From the NCBI RefSeq assembly GCF_017298635.1, contig NZ_CP071182.1, positions 2,952,001-3,016,000 of the forward strand: a DNA stretch of 64,000 nucleotides, written 5' to 3'. A program made the position numbers and the translations under genes. Position 1 is the stretch's first letter. The number at the start of each line of letters is the position of its first letter. The notes beneath the pieces were generated by a model, which saw nothing but the letters and a program-made list of their open reading frames with translations, searched no databases and was not told the DNA's origin. This stretch comes from Paenalicyclobacillus mengziensis. Lineage in GTDB: Bacteria > Bacillota > Bacilli > Alicyclobacillales > Alicyclobacillaceae. Positions 1-8,774 of this stretch are shown here, piece by piece.

Positions 1-2
1 GG

Positions 3-188
3 ATTATAGCAGTGGGTATGGGCTTTGGACTTCAAACCTGGTGGGGCGTGTTACTGTGTGGCATTGGACTACTTCTGATTTATGCATACAGGATTCAGGT
101 TGAAGAGAAAGTTTTGGTTGAGCATTTTGGGGAGATATACATCGAGTATCGGAAACGCACGCGAAAAATGTTTCCTCGGATATGGTGA
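3..188 (+). CDS. Isoprenylcysteine carboxyl methyltransferase-like protein, C-terminal part (partial)
   Basis: The frame is open from the window edge and encodes about 61 residues ending ...RTRKMFPRIW. It shows a last transmembrane stretch (GVLLCGIGLLLIYAY) followed by RIQVEEKVLVEHFGEIY and IEYRKRTRKMFP. That pattern (basic R-I, E-E, FG..Y..Y, then R-P near the end) is the conserved C-terminus of the ICMT/PEMT family of membrane SAM-dependent methyltransferases, which methylate carboxyl or amino groups at the membrane. The N-terminal part lies outside the window, so substrate and length cannot be judged. The family call is recognition by motif. Confidence 0.6.
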   Translation: MIAVGMGFGLQTWWGVLLCGIGLLLIYAYRIQVEEKVLVEHFGEIYIEYRKRTRKMFPRIW

Positions 189-347
189 TGAAGGAACACG
201 TTTTGGGGCATTAGGGTGTACGAAGATATCGAGACAACTTTCTTGGGTGAATAACCAGCAAAATAGCGTAATGTTCTGTCGAAGGGGCAGTAGCGTTGAA
301 TAGTACGGCTGCTTGCTTTTCTGGTAGACTATGGATAAACCAGACCC

Positions 348-1667
348 TTGTTTGGGGGGATAAGTACGGCAAACACAGTTCGATTTCATATTGCAGCGCA
401 AAGTTCCTTGATTGACGCCCCATTGGGCATCATGCTGGAGGGATTACCGCAGAACCAGCACGTGAAGATTCGCGTTCAGAGGGCGTCTACAAATCCCCAA
501 ATTGCTCTGGAGTCGTATGGTATCTTTCAGAGTGATGCGTCAGGTATTGTTAATCTACAAACTCAAGCTCCTAAAGAAGGTACGTACTCCCACGTGGATG
601 GAATGGGACTATTCTGGTCCATGGAACGGGTAGAATCAGATACGCCTCAGCCGCCAGTGCCTAAGCCTTCTCCACTGTCGCCACTCCTGTTTAAGTTTAC
701 GGCTGAATGCGATGGAATCCTCCTCGCGGAAACCACGATTGAACGCCGATGGACAAGTCCCGACGTTCGTCGAATACAGGTTCGTAACAGTGGAATGGTT
801 GGGACATATTTTTGTCATACTGATGACCGCCCGCGTCCCGGAATTATTGTATTCGGAGGTTCGGAGGGTGGATTGAACGAATTTGTAGCCGCCGTTTTGG
901 CGTCTCATGGATATAGCACGTTCGCACTCGCTTATTTCGGCATAGAAAATCTCCCCTCACAACTCGTCGATATCCCCATGGAGTACATCGAATCTGCGAT
1001 AGCATGGTTTTCAAACCAGCCTGGCGTTAACGAGAAATGGATTGGTGTACATGGTACGTCTAAAGGCGGCGAACTGGCTCTTTTGACAGCGTCAATGTTT
1101 CCGAGTGTCAAGGCGGTTGTGTGCGTGTCGAGCGGTGGCGTCGTCCTACATGGTATAACAGCACAGGGCAGGGATGTACTACCCGGATCATGGACCTACC
1201 AGGGACAGACCATTCCCTATGCGTCAAAGGAAAATCCACACCGTTCAGGCAAGCTAGCACCGCCGACAGGTGACACGATTTCCTTTCGAGATTGGTACAA
1301 CTTTCACCTTGCTGATGAAGAGACTGTACAAGAAGCGACGATTCCAGTTGAAAATATACAGGGTAGCATCCTCTTCATATCTGGAAAAGACGACGCCATG
1401 TTTGATAGTGAACGAATAACATAATGGAGTATGGAGCGTCTGAGAACGCACGAGCATCCATATATTGTGTTTAAGAACCTCGTGTACCCGAATGCAGGGC
1501 ATTCAATATACATTCCCTACCTGCTTGCAAGTACTAGTGGTGTAGCAGGGAACGGGAAGGTGTGGCTCATGGGTGGCACAACCCCTGCTAATGCCGCTGC
1601 AAGTGTTGAGTCCTGGCGTGAAATTCTGGATTTTTTTGGGCATGAAAGCGAGAAATTCACGCAATAG
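348..1667 (+). pseudogene. Acyl-CoA thioesterase / BAAT-family alpha/beta hydrolase broken by one in-frame stop
   Basis: Residues 1-130 resemble the N-terminal Ig-like domain of the bile-acid-CoA:amino-acid N-acyltransferase/thioesterase family (DAPLGIMLEGL...IRVQRAS). The rest is an alpha/beta hydrolase with GGSEGG, a nucleophile elbow GTSKGGELAL (Ser at about residue 238) and the acid motif GKDDAMFDS. At 1422-1424 a TAA stop follows SERIT; the same frame then continues as WSMERLRTHEHPYIVF and carries the expected catalytic His in YPNAGHSIYIPYL. A single nonsense change therefore separates Ser/Asp from His in an otherwise collinear gene of about 439 codons. The truncated 358-residue product lacks the triad His and should be inactive. 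The start is uncertain; TTG at 348 is the longest option and there is no strong ribosome binding site. Confidence 0.8.
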
Positions 1668-2013
1668 CAGTACTGTACGACCTCGGCATCGTACGACTCA
1701 TGGTAGCAAGGCAAGGAGTATCGTGTATGATGTTGGCGTTGTTACTGTACCGTCGCAACTGATCATACCTGTGACGGATGACTGAACAATTTTTTCACTT
1801 GTCGGAACGGTAGACTACCAAGTTGCCTGCTATTTCGATCCCACTCAGCGATGATAAGAGTAATCCTGTACCATTCCGTTAAGTACATCGACGACACCGT
1901 TTTTGCGATTCTCAAGTCGAGACGTGTTCTAGCTGTGTTTGGTAATTAGGTCCGCTGAATCGAGAGAGATGTGCACCGTGAAGGTACTTGGGGAGGAGTA
2001 GCTTAAGTCGCAT
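1668..2013. other. Gap without recognisable gene
   Basis: About 350 bases between the broken thioesterase and a decayed reverse-strand gene. Only short open frames are present, with no start/RBS pairing and no recognisable motif. I see nothing specific here. Confidence 0.4.
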
Positions 2014-2343
2014 CTACAGGGAGGGCTCAACGTAAAATATGCCATCCATCGTTTTGTCATATAAGACGCGGGCCACTGGGCCAGTTTTTTGGTCAAAGCC
2101 ATGGAACCTGGCTGTATTATCAGTACTGCCCATGCGCCTGCGTGATACAGTCTGCAGCGTAATCGTGAGGATCGTTTCCGCTCCAATTTTACTGGATATA
2201 TCCACGTATTCTCAGTTCCTCTTCTGGAATTCCACATCCCTCGTCCATTCGATCGTATCGTCATGGGTTCTGATGTCGACGTGAAGTTCGGCCCCATTAG
2301 GCATCGCTTCACATGTATAAGGATGGCCACATCAATTTACCAT
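2014..2343 (-). pseudogene. Decayed gene of unknown function with in-frame stops
   Basis: Read on the minus strand from an ATG at 2343, one frame gives a protein-like sequence: CEAMPNGAELHVDIRTHDDT, then IEWTRDVEF, then a stop, then EYVDISSKIGAETILTITLQ and RVLYDKTMDGIFYVEPSL. It is interrupted by a TGA right after the third codon and a second TGA after QKRN. The composition on both sides of the stops is that of a soluble alpha/beta protein. The collinearity suggests a real gene damaged by point mutations. I do not recognise the family and cannot exclude chance. Confidence 0.35.
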
Positions 2344-2763
2344 GCACCCTATAACCTGTATATTGATCCTTTATTTAGTATATTTTGTATTTATCAACCG
2401 TCCACACGGAAGCATGCATATTCTTCGTCGTCTGTGTCGCCATCGCTTATGCTTTAAGCAAGTAGCATAGTGATACCTCCATTTCCTCGATACCATCCGA
2501 GAGTATACGTAGAAAAGACGTCCGTCTTTAGAATAACGGGTCCGTTGCCGTGCACCTGCACTTTTCATGCGACAACCTCCGTTCGCAGTAGTTATGAATC
2601 AGCACACCAGGCCAAGTCACAACCTTCCACGTGTACTGACAAGTTGCCTACATGAGCCATGGGTTCGTGCCAACACTTGGTAAGTGAATCGGGACTCAGG
2701 ACTCATGTGTGAACAGGCTGTCTATGCTTCAATGGGAACAAAGAGAAAGATGGGGGGATTATA
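2344..2763. other. Gap without recognisable gene
   Basis: Roughly 420 bases between the decayed gene and the NERD gene. Short frames on both strands have no homology I can name. The last 30 bases hold the purine-rich ribosome binding region (GGGGGG) of the NERD gene. Confidence 0.4.
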
Positions 2764-3396
2764 ATGGAATTAATCGGATTCGTCTTCCTGGTAGTTGCAG
2801 CTGTTGTGTTGAGGTTTATCACGAGTAATCCTGCGTTCATCGGTGCAGCCGCAGAGAAGCGTGTACAACGGATTCTGTCCTCGCTGCCGTCCAATGAATA
2901 CAGTGTGTTTCATGACATTATGATTCGTCGGCCGGACGGAAACACCACACAAATCGACCATATTATCATCTCACGGTTTGGCATTTGGGTCTGCGAAACG
3001 AAAAATTATCACGGACATATCTACGGCAAGCAAAGTGAGAAGTATTGGACGCAGCGGATTGGCCGGCAACGTCATCGACTCTATAATCCCATCTGGCAGA
3101 ATCGTGGACATGTCAGTGCCCTACAAGAATTCCTCGGCTACAATGTACCTGACGCAATATACGGTGTGTTGGTGTTCGGCGATCGAGTGGGACTTACCAT
3201 TCAGTCAGAGGAGCCAGTAATACGTATGAGACAGCTCAAACGGTTTATCACGCAGTTCAGGGCCCCAAAGCTCTCTCTCTTTGACATGGCAGCAGTTGCT
3301 GACCAAATCCGCCGTAACAACATCACAGACAAGGCTGAGCGAGCTCTTCACGTAAAGCGTGTGAGTGGGAAGAAGAGGGCCCGACTTTGGCAATAA
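2764..3396 (+). CDS. NERD (nuclease-related) domain membrane-anchored protein
   Basis: A 210-residue protein with one N-terminal transmembrane helix (LIGFVFLVVAAVVLRFI) followed by a NERD domain. The core carries GAAAEKRVQRIL, FHDIMIRRPDGNTTQIDHI, then IISRFGIWVCETKNYHG and the later Y-N-P-I-W-Q-N segment. IDH-x(n)-E-T-K-N is the nuclease-like active-site signature shared with the PD-(D/E)XK fold. Family members are thought to act on nucleic acid, but their cellular role is poorly known. It starts at ATG 2764 with GGGGGG about 7 bases upstream. It stands alone, without helicase or kinase domains that some NERD proteins carry. The family call is strong and the function is inference. Confidence 0.88.
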   Translation: MELIGFVFLVVAAVVLRFITSNPAFIGAAAEKRVQRILSSLPSNEYSVFHDIMIRRPDGNTTQIDHIIISRFGIWVCETKNYHGHIYGKQSEKYWTQRIGRQRHRLYNPIWQNRGHVSALQEFLGYNVPDAIYGVLVFGDRVGLTIQSEEPVIRMRQLKRFITQFRAPKLSLFDMAAVADQIRRNNITDKAERALHVKRVSGKKRARLWQ

Positions 3397-3703
3397 CTCA
3401 TGAATGTGGGAAATACAACGGAGGCATAGATAGAACACGGTTGCCTTGTCTGAGTAGGTTTCAGGCCGTATGACCGTAGAAGACTTGTCGATCTTATAAA
3501 ATCCAGACCTCAAAAATGACGTCGAATCTGTTCAATCGCGAATGGAATTTATTAGATTTCCTTCTGGCTCGTTTGTCTCTGATTCAATGTTACAATGAAG
3601 GGACCAAGTACCAGCATTTAATAGTAACTGACTCCCTATTGTCGGTATTGTCACATGTGGGAGCTCAGACTAAGGAATTTGGAATCAACATCTTGGGGGT
3701 ATC
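3397..3703. other. Intergenic stretch, no supported gene
   Basis: About 300 bases between NERD and glycosyltransferase genes. A 63-codon frame (3516-3707) overlaps the next start, has no RBS and no family resemblance, and is probably chance. The last bases carry TTGGGGGT, the likely RBS for the glycosyltransferase. Confidence 0.4.
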
Positions 3704-4978
3704 ATGACTACATTTATTTCGGCGTTTGCTGCAGATTTCAATCTTGTTCTAGCCGCGCTATTTGCGGTTCTCTACTCATATAGAGTTCTCTACTTCTTGG
3801 TTGCTTTTCAAGCGAAACGCCACAAATATCCTCAGTCGCAGCATATTCGTCGCTGTAGATATGCCGTCATCATTCCAGCTCGCAACGAAGAACGCGTTAT
3901 TGGACTGTTAATTCAAAGTATCAACGTCCAGAATTACCCGCGTGAATTGATTGACGTTTTCGTCGTGGCTGATAACTGTACCGATAATACCGCTCAAGTG
4001 GCTAAGCAAGCAGGGGCTATCGTTAGGGAACGTTTCAACAAGGCACAAGTTGGAAAGGGATATGCCCTTGATTTTATGTTCAAATTCATTGAACAGAACT
4101 ACGCATCGAACGCTTATGAAGGATACTTCGTCTTCGATGCCGATAATCTCCTGGATGAGGATTACATATTCGAGATGAACAAGACCCTGAACCAAGGATA
4201 CAGGATCGTGACTAGCTATCGTAATTCTAAAAACTATGACCAGAATTGGATCACTGCAGGTTATGGCCTCTGGTTCATGCATGAAGCTGAATACATCAAC
4301 CTTCCGAGGATGTTTCTTAACACGAGCTGTGCCATTTCAGGAACGGGTTTTTTGGTACATGCTGATGTGCTTAGGGAGAATGGGGGGTGGGTCCATCACC
4401 TTCTGACAGAGGACATCGAGTTTTCCGTATCACAAATCATTAAGGGAGAAAAGATTGGGTATTGCAGAAAGGCTGTGTTCTATGATGAACAACCCATTAC
4501 CTTCGCCCAGTCCTGGAATCAGAGACTACGTTGGGTGAAGGGCTTTTACCAGGTCTTCAACCAATATGGAAAGGGTCTATTTCGTGGAATGATCTACGGG
4601 AAGAATTCATTTTCTTGCTTTGACATAACAATGACGATTATGCCTGCGGTGCTTATCTCTTGGGTGAGTTTGATATGGAACGGAGGTCTCAGCGTCGCAT
4701 TATTGCTTGGCGGAAAGCAGATGTTGGGCGTTCACCCCGCCAGAGAATTCATTTCAGTTTTAGGATCATATGGGCTTTTCTTTGGAGTTGGATTCATGAC
4801 AACCATAACTGAATGGAATAAAATTCTTTGTACAAATCAGAAAAAAATCTTCTATATGTTCACTTTTCCACTCTTTATGTTCACCTATTTGCCGATATCT
4901 ATCGTAGCGCTGTTTAAAAAAATAGAATGGAAACCGATTGCTCATACGGTTGTGAAATCCATTGATGACATACGGTGA
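3704..4978 (+). CDS. Family 2 membrane glycosyltransferase (cellulose/PGA-synthase-like)
   Basis: A 424-residue processive-type GT2. An N-terminal membrane helix is followed by the GT-A domain: VIIPARNEERVI, VVADNCTDNTA, the metal-binding FDADN (about residues 145-150), ISGTGFLV, the catalytic-base motif LTEDIEF and the acceptor motif QRLRW. The QxxRW motif with TED is typical of beta-glycan synthases such as poly-GlcNAc or cellulose-like polymers. Three C-terminal hydrophobic segments follow. It probably polymerises or transfers a UDP-sugar at the cytoplasmic face of the membrane. There is no c-di-GMP PilZ domain or export partner nearby, so the product is unknown. ATG start with TTGGGGGT upstream. 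Confidence 0.9.
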   Translation: MTTFISAFAADFNLVLAALFAVLYSYRVLYFLVAFQAKRHKYPQSQHIRRCRYAVIIPARNEERVIGLLIQSINVQNYPRELIDVFVVADNCTDNTAQVAKQAGAIVRERFNKAQVGKGYALDFMFKFIEQNYASNAYEGYFVFDADNLLDEDYIFEMNKTLNQGYRIVTSYRNSKNYDQNWITAGYGLWFMHEAEYINLPRMFLNTSCAISGTGFLVHADVLRENGGWVHHLLTEDIEFSVSQIIKGEKIGYCRKAVFYDEQPITFAQSWNQRLRWVKGFYQVFNQYGKGLFRGMIYGKNSFSCFDITMTIMPAVLISWVSLIWNGGLSVALLLGGKQMLGVHPAREFISVLGSYGLFFGVGFMTTITEWNKILCTNQKKIFYMFTFPLFMFTYLPISIVALFKKIEWKPIAHTVVKSIDDIR

Positions 4979-5099
4979 TAACTGAGGCTGGCAGGGCGTA
5001 TGCCAGCTTTCTTAGCATTTTTGCCAACAGGAACTCACATCCACTCGACTTACAGTAATTGATCTGGCTATATTCATAGACAATACTGGGGGTAGAATC

Positions 5100-5633
5100 A
5101 TGCATGGCGCGTCGCTAATTATCTTAGTGCTGATCGTTCTCTTTGCTCTGTATCGAAGAATACGCAGAACCATTGGATACCAAAAATTTGTTAAACGAAG
5201 TATGGTTACGCGGATGACGATTTTCATCATTGTAGGAGTGCTTGTTCTGATCGCTGGCTATTTGAACCCAGTAGCGTATTTGTATGATGTTCTGGGATTT
5301 GTCGTAGGTGGGATCATAGCTTACTATGCAATCCGAACCACGTCGTTCGAATGGCGCACAAATGCTTGGTATTATATACCTAATCCGTGGATTGGAGCAC
5401 TTTTGCTCGTCTTGTTCATTGGACGTATTGCATTTGACGTGTATGAAGATTACAGATTGGTGGGCTTCAGTGCTGCGAATGGACATGCCACTCATCCTCC
5501 ACAACTCGCAACATACGCTCAGGATCCGTATACAGCTGCGATATTGTTTATGTTAATCGCCTATTACATCATCTACTATACGTTCATCATACGCAAAGAA
5601 CGGCATCTGGAGCGCGATGGGCTTAACGACTAG
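5100..5633 (+). CDS. Integral membrane protein (CcdC/DUF1453-like)
   Basis: A 177-residue protein with about four to five hydrophobic helices (LIILVLIVLFALY, MTIFIIVGVLVLIAGYL, VLGFVVGGIIAYYAI, WIGALLLVLFIGRIAF, ILFMLIAYYIIYYTFII). A basic R-R-I-R-R-T motif follows the first helix, as in CcdC-type/DUF1453 proteins. No catalytic motif is visible. The GGGGGT before ATG 5100 is a good ribosome binding site. It lies about 120 bases after the glycosyltransferase in the same direction, so co-transcription is possible but not shown. The family link is tentative. Confidence 0.65.
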   Translation: MHGASLIILVLIVLFALYRRIRRTIGYQKFVKRSMVTRMTIFIIVGVLVLIAGYLNPVAYLYDVLGFVVGGIIAYYAIRTTSFEWRTNAWYYIPNPWIGALLLVLFIGRIAFDVYEDYRLVGFSAANGHATHPPQLATYAQDPYTAAILFMLIAYYIIYYTFIIRKERHLERDGLND

Positions 5634-5777
5634 AACATCTGAGTGTGCAAGCAATCATGCGTAGAGCTGTCTGTGGTCCCTCGTGTCTTTTGCATAAACA
5701 CTCGCTTATGACTCGCTGTCGTTGCTAAACGCTTGGGCAGAAGAACTGAAGAGGGACAAGAATATGGGGGGACTGAT

Positions 5778-6239
5778 TTGGTCGACGTGGTTGTCACGAG
5801 GGTTATAGATTTAAACGTCGATGACGTGTACCCCCTGGTGCTTGAAAGCGAAAAGGAAGGGTTTCATTTTGTAAGGCGACTCTACGATGAGTATGTGAGT
5901 GGAACAAATCGGTTCGACCGTGACGGAGAGGCATTGTTCGTTGCCCACCAATTGAATCAGATCGTCGGAATCTGCGGGCTAAATCAAGATCCATATACAC
6001 AGTGCTGTACTGTTGGCAGGGTTCGGAGGCTGTACGTGCACCCCGATTTTCGGAAACACGGTGTCGGCGGACGATTGCTTTTCAACGTTATTATGGAAGC
6101 AAGACGGTTTTATACGACCTTGACCCTTAGAACAGATAATCCAGTGGCAGACCAGTTCTATCGAGTGATAGGTTTTTCGACGGATCATTTGCCTGATAAT
6201 GCAACTCACTGGCTTTCACTGAATGCAGACAGCGATTGA
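5778..6239 (+). CDS. GNAT family N-acetyltransferase
   Basis: GNAT fold with VARVRRLYVHPDFRK-like motif A, here GRVRRLYVHPDFRKHGVGGR; R-x-x-G-x-G/A is the acetyl-CoA pyrophosphate loop. Motif B follows as TLRTDNPVADQFYRVIGF. The most 5' start of this frame (5733) is unlikely because a GGGGGG tract at 5766-5771 is placed to serve TTG 5778 or GTG 5787, so I chose 5778. The product of about 153 residues has family-typical length. The acetyl acceptor cannot be told from sequence. It is one of many GNATs in this window. Confidence 0.85.
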   Translation: MVDVVVTRVIDLNVDDVYPLVLESEKEGFHFVRRLYDEYVSGTNRFDRDGEALFVAHQLNQIVGICGLNQDPYTQCCTVGRVRRLYVHPDFRKHGVGGRLLFNVIMEARRFYTTLTLRTDNPVADQFYRVIGFSTDHLPDNATHWLSLNADSD

Positions 6240-6488
6240 TAGCCGTTTCGTGTTAACGGATCGCCCTTGGTGCATGAATATCCTCTTTTATTGGCGGGGG
6301 CTTGTTGAACTGTTGGGCAGGTTTGCAACAGAAAATCATCTCATATAAGGGGAAGATATACAATACAACTAATAAGATGTTGGGGTTAGTGTGACTGTTC
6401 ATTGACCTTAGAAACAGTTTGAGTGCCTGATTCTATGTAAACGGACGTAAATAGGAGGCGACCCACCACGGGCGACGCAAAGATTGCA

Positions 6489-7307
6489 GTGAACTTGCGA
6501 CAATCTGTAATGTATAGCTCTTTTGCCTCGACTATGCCCATCCTCTACACGGCGAGGCTGCTGCAGGGGGGGGCCGGATCTTTGATGTGGACATCAGCCT
6601 ACGCCATTATTGGTGATATCACTGATGGAAATAAGCAAGGAAAGTCCATTGGACGACTGCAGGGCTCTTCCTCCAGTGGAAGGCTTCTAGGAGCGGTACT
6701 GGGTTTCATGATCCTCAGCTATTTTCCATTATTAGCTGGTTGGTCTGTGTTGTTCAAGATATATGCCTGTATTTCGCTTTACGCCGGATACCTTGCCTAC
6801 AAGTACGTACCAGAGACAATACGTGAACGGGTCGACGACCATCCCCGGTGCCTCCATCGTACTTCACCTGAATTTCGCAAATTACTTGTTATTGTCTTTA
6901 TCAGTTCTCTATCCGCATCGATGTTAAGCCCCTTACTGATGGTCTTCCTTCAAAATCGGTTTACTACGGATGTTGGCAAATTGGCTACTGCGTATATTCC
7001 TGCTGCTATCGTCTACGCCTATCTTACACCCAGGATGGGCGGACTCAGCGACAAGTACAATCGAGCGAAACTCATTCTTATCGGGCTGCTGTCCTCTGGA
7101 ATTGTCTCTCTGGCATTCCCCGTTAGCCCCAGTATTATCGTTCTGTCTGTCCTCTGGGCACTTGAATCCATTGGAGCTGTCATCGCTGCGCCTGCCGAAG
7201 CGGCACTTGTGTCTGATATGGCGGGCACAAATATTCGTGGCGCGGTATTGCTTCTTCGGAATTACCAGGCTCATGGTGTCCACCAGCATACGACTAGCGT
7301 TAATTAA
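6489..7307 (+). pseudogene. MFS transporter, truncated at both ends
   Basis: The frame encodes MFS helices from about TM3-4 onward: LYTARLLQGGAGSLMWTSAY with the motif R-L-L-Q-G, GDITDGNKQGKSIG, then TM helices to AALVSDMAGTNIRG, the cytoplasmic loop that normally precedes TM11. After that loop the reading becomes non-membrane sequence (QAHGVHQHTTSVN) and stops. TM1-2 and their motif are absent upstream; 6240-6488 does not encode them in any frame I could see. A complete 12-14 TM drug-type MFS would need about 390 residues. I read it as a decayed exporter gene. Confidence 0.75.
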
Positions 7308-7410
7308 CGCCACTGGGGTTGTAGTGTGTATGAAAATAGATACGGCAGGTTGACTGCTTGTTGCATTCTTGGGGAGCATAAAGCAAGATGCGTTTTGTGA
7401 GGTGAGCATC

Positions 7411-7959
7411 ATGAGACAAGATTCGGAACGGATTTACATTCGTAGGCTGGAAATGGATGATCTTGAGGCACTGCTGGATTTACGCGTACGAAATCGCCAT
7501 TTCTTGAAGGCCTTTGAACCCGTTACTTTAGACTCACATTACACGTTAGAAGGACAACAAGAAATTTTGCAGAAAGTGCAACACAATTGGGAAACTGGTT
7601 CTGGATACGGATTCGGGATTTTTCTGAATAACGAAGACCGACTTATTGGACGAGTCAGTCTAAGTAATGTGGTCCGTGGAGCTTGGGAAAGTTGTACAAT
7701 GGGGTATTTCTTGGATGAACACTCCAATGGTCAAGGGTTCACCACAGAGGCTGTTCGCTTAGCAATTGGTTTTGCTTTCGGAACTGCGAAATTACATAGG
7801 GTTCAAGCGGCGGTAATGCCCCGAAACGTAAGCTCTATTAGGGTTCTTAATAAAGTGGGACTTCGGTACGATGGGTTTTCGGAGTTTTATCTAAAAATCA
7901 ATGGCGTATGGGAAGACCATAACCTGTACAGTATTACGCAGGAGCGTGGGCATTCATAA
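7411..7959 (+). CDS. RimJ/RimL-type GNAT acetyltransferase
   Basis: A 182-residue protein opening with IYIRRLEMDDLEALLDLRVR, the usual beta1-alpha1 of ribosomal-protein N-acetyltransferase-like GNATs. Then GFGIFLNNEDRLIGRVSLSN, MGYFLDEHSNGQGFTTEAVR (acetyl-CoA loop), and HRVQAAVMPRNVSSIRVLNK with VGLRYDGF. The start at ATG 7411 has GAGGTG 7 bases upstream; the longer frame to 7369 has none. The acceptor could be a ribosomal protein or a small molecule. It directly follows the broken MFS gene. Confidence 0.9.
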   Translation: MRQDSERIYIRRLEMDDLEALLDLRVRNRHFLKAFEPVTLDSHYTLEGQQEILQKVQHNWETGSGYGFGIFLNNEDRLIGRVSLSNVVRGAWESCTMGYFLDEHSNGQGFTTEAVRLAIGFAFGTAKLHRVQAAVMPRNVSSIRVLNKVGLRYDGFSEFYLKINGVWEDHNLYSITQERGHS

Positions 7960-7990
7960 TCTTGTGCTTATCCAGCTATAGAGGGTTGGA

Positions 7991-8200
7991 GATCCCGGTC
8001 TCGAGGATGTGCGTGCGGCATTTGCTAAGGCGGACACCATGATGGACGATTTTCTGGCGAGGTATGGTCAGTCTATGACGAATACACTGCGGCGTTGTGT
8101 AGCATGGCAGCCCGAGCCTTTTTCCGCAACGATGTTGGACAGCTGCGTAGGAGAGCGACGTAAGGGGCATGTCGAACTTTCAGTCAGGTTACTACCATAA
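7991..8200 (+). pseudogene. DinB-like C-terminal remnant
   Basis: An uninterrupted frame reads IPGLEDVRAAFAKADTMMDD, then FLARYGQSM and TMLDSCVGERRKGHVELSVRLLP. The end resembles the last DinB helix with H-x-G-x-x-S/Q-x-x-L-L-R. The N-terminal half with the first metal His is missing and no RBS/start fits. I read it as the tail of a DinB-family gene; confidence is low because the fragment is short. Confidence 0.35.
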
Positions 8201-8219
8201 GGAGTAGTAAGGAGAGGTT

Positions 8220-8768
8220 ATGGCTATGGAAGAGACAGGCTTCTCAGCATTTCCGAGGTGGGCAACCGAGCCAATAGAAATCGAGAAATACAATCCCAAC
8301 TGGATTACGCAAGGATCTCATGAGGTTCAACAATTGCTGAGTTTGTTATCACCATTTGGCGTCTATGAGGTGGAACACATCGGGAGTACGTCCATCCCTA
8401 CTTTGCCATCCAAGCCGATCCTAGACCTTATGGCTATAACCCCTTCCTACGACCGTATTAACGACGTATCAGACTTATTGGGGAAGCATCAATGGCAGTA
8501 TGTCCCGCCAGAACTCGACAATCGTGCGTGGCGCAGGTTCTTTGTGAAAGTTGAAGACGAGAAACGCAAAGCACATTTACACCTTCTGCTAAGAGGAGAA
8601 CCAAGGTGGGAACAGCAACTTGAATTTCGTAACCGACTGAAGGGAAACCCCTCTCTCATTGCAGAGTATGGAAATCTTAAAGTGAATTTGGCAGCGCAAT
8701 TTGGTGATGATCGAGAAGCATATTCAAAGGCTAAGGCTGACTTCATTAAACACGTTTTGGGCCAGTGA
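8220..8768 (+). CDS. GrpB family protein (UPF0157, nucleotidyltransferase-like fold)
   Basis: A 182-residue protein with the GrpB signature: PIEIEKYNPNW, VEHIGSTSIPTLPSKPILDL (G-S-T-S plus D as in the nucleotidyltransferase fold), AHLHLLLRGEPRWEQQLEFR, then FRNRLKGNPSLIAEY and KADFIKHVL at the end. Start ATG with AAGGAGAGG just upstream. The family is close to the C-terminal domain found fused to some dephospho-CoA kinases, but its reaction is unknown. A decayed GrpB tail also occurs at 16505-16645. The downstream edge is only six bases from the IS1634 element. Confidence 0.92.
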   Translation: MAMEETGFSAFPRWATEPIEIEKYNPNWITQGSHEVQQLLSLLSPFGVYEVEHIGSTSIPTLPSKPILDLMAITPSYDRINDVSDLLGKHQWQYVPPELDNRAWRRFFVKVEDEKRKAHLHLLLRGEPRWEQQLEFRNRLKGNPSLIAEYGNLKVNLAAQFGDDREAYSKAKADFIKHVLGQ

Positions 8769-8774
8769 TATTGG

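Noticed and set aside
5640..5777. Start of the GNAT gene at 5733
   Set aside because: No RBS there; the GGGGGG tract at 5766-5771 fits TTG 5778 or GTG 5787.
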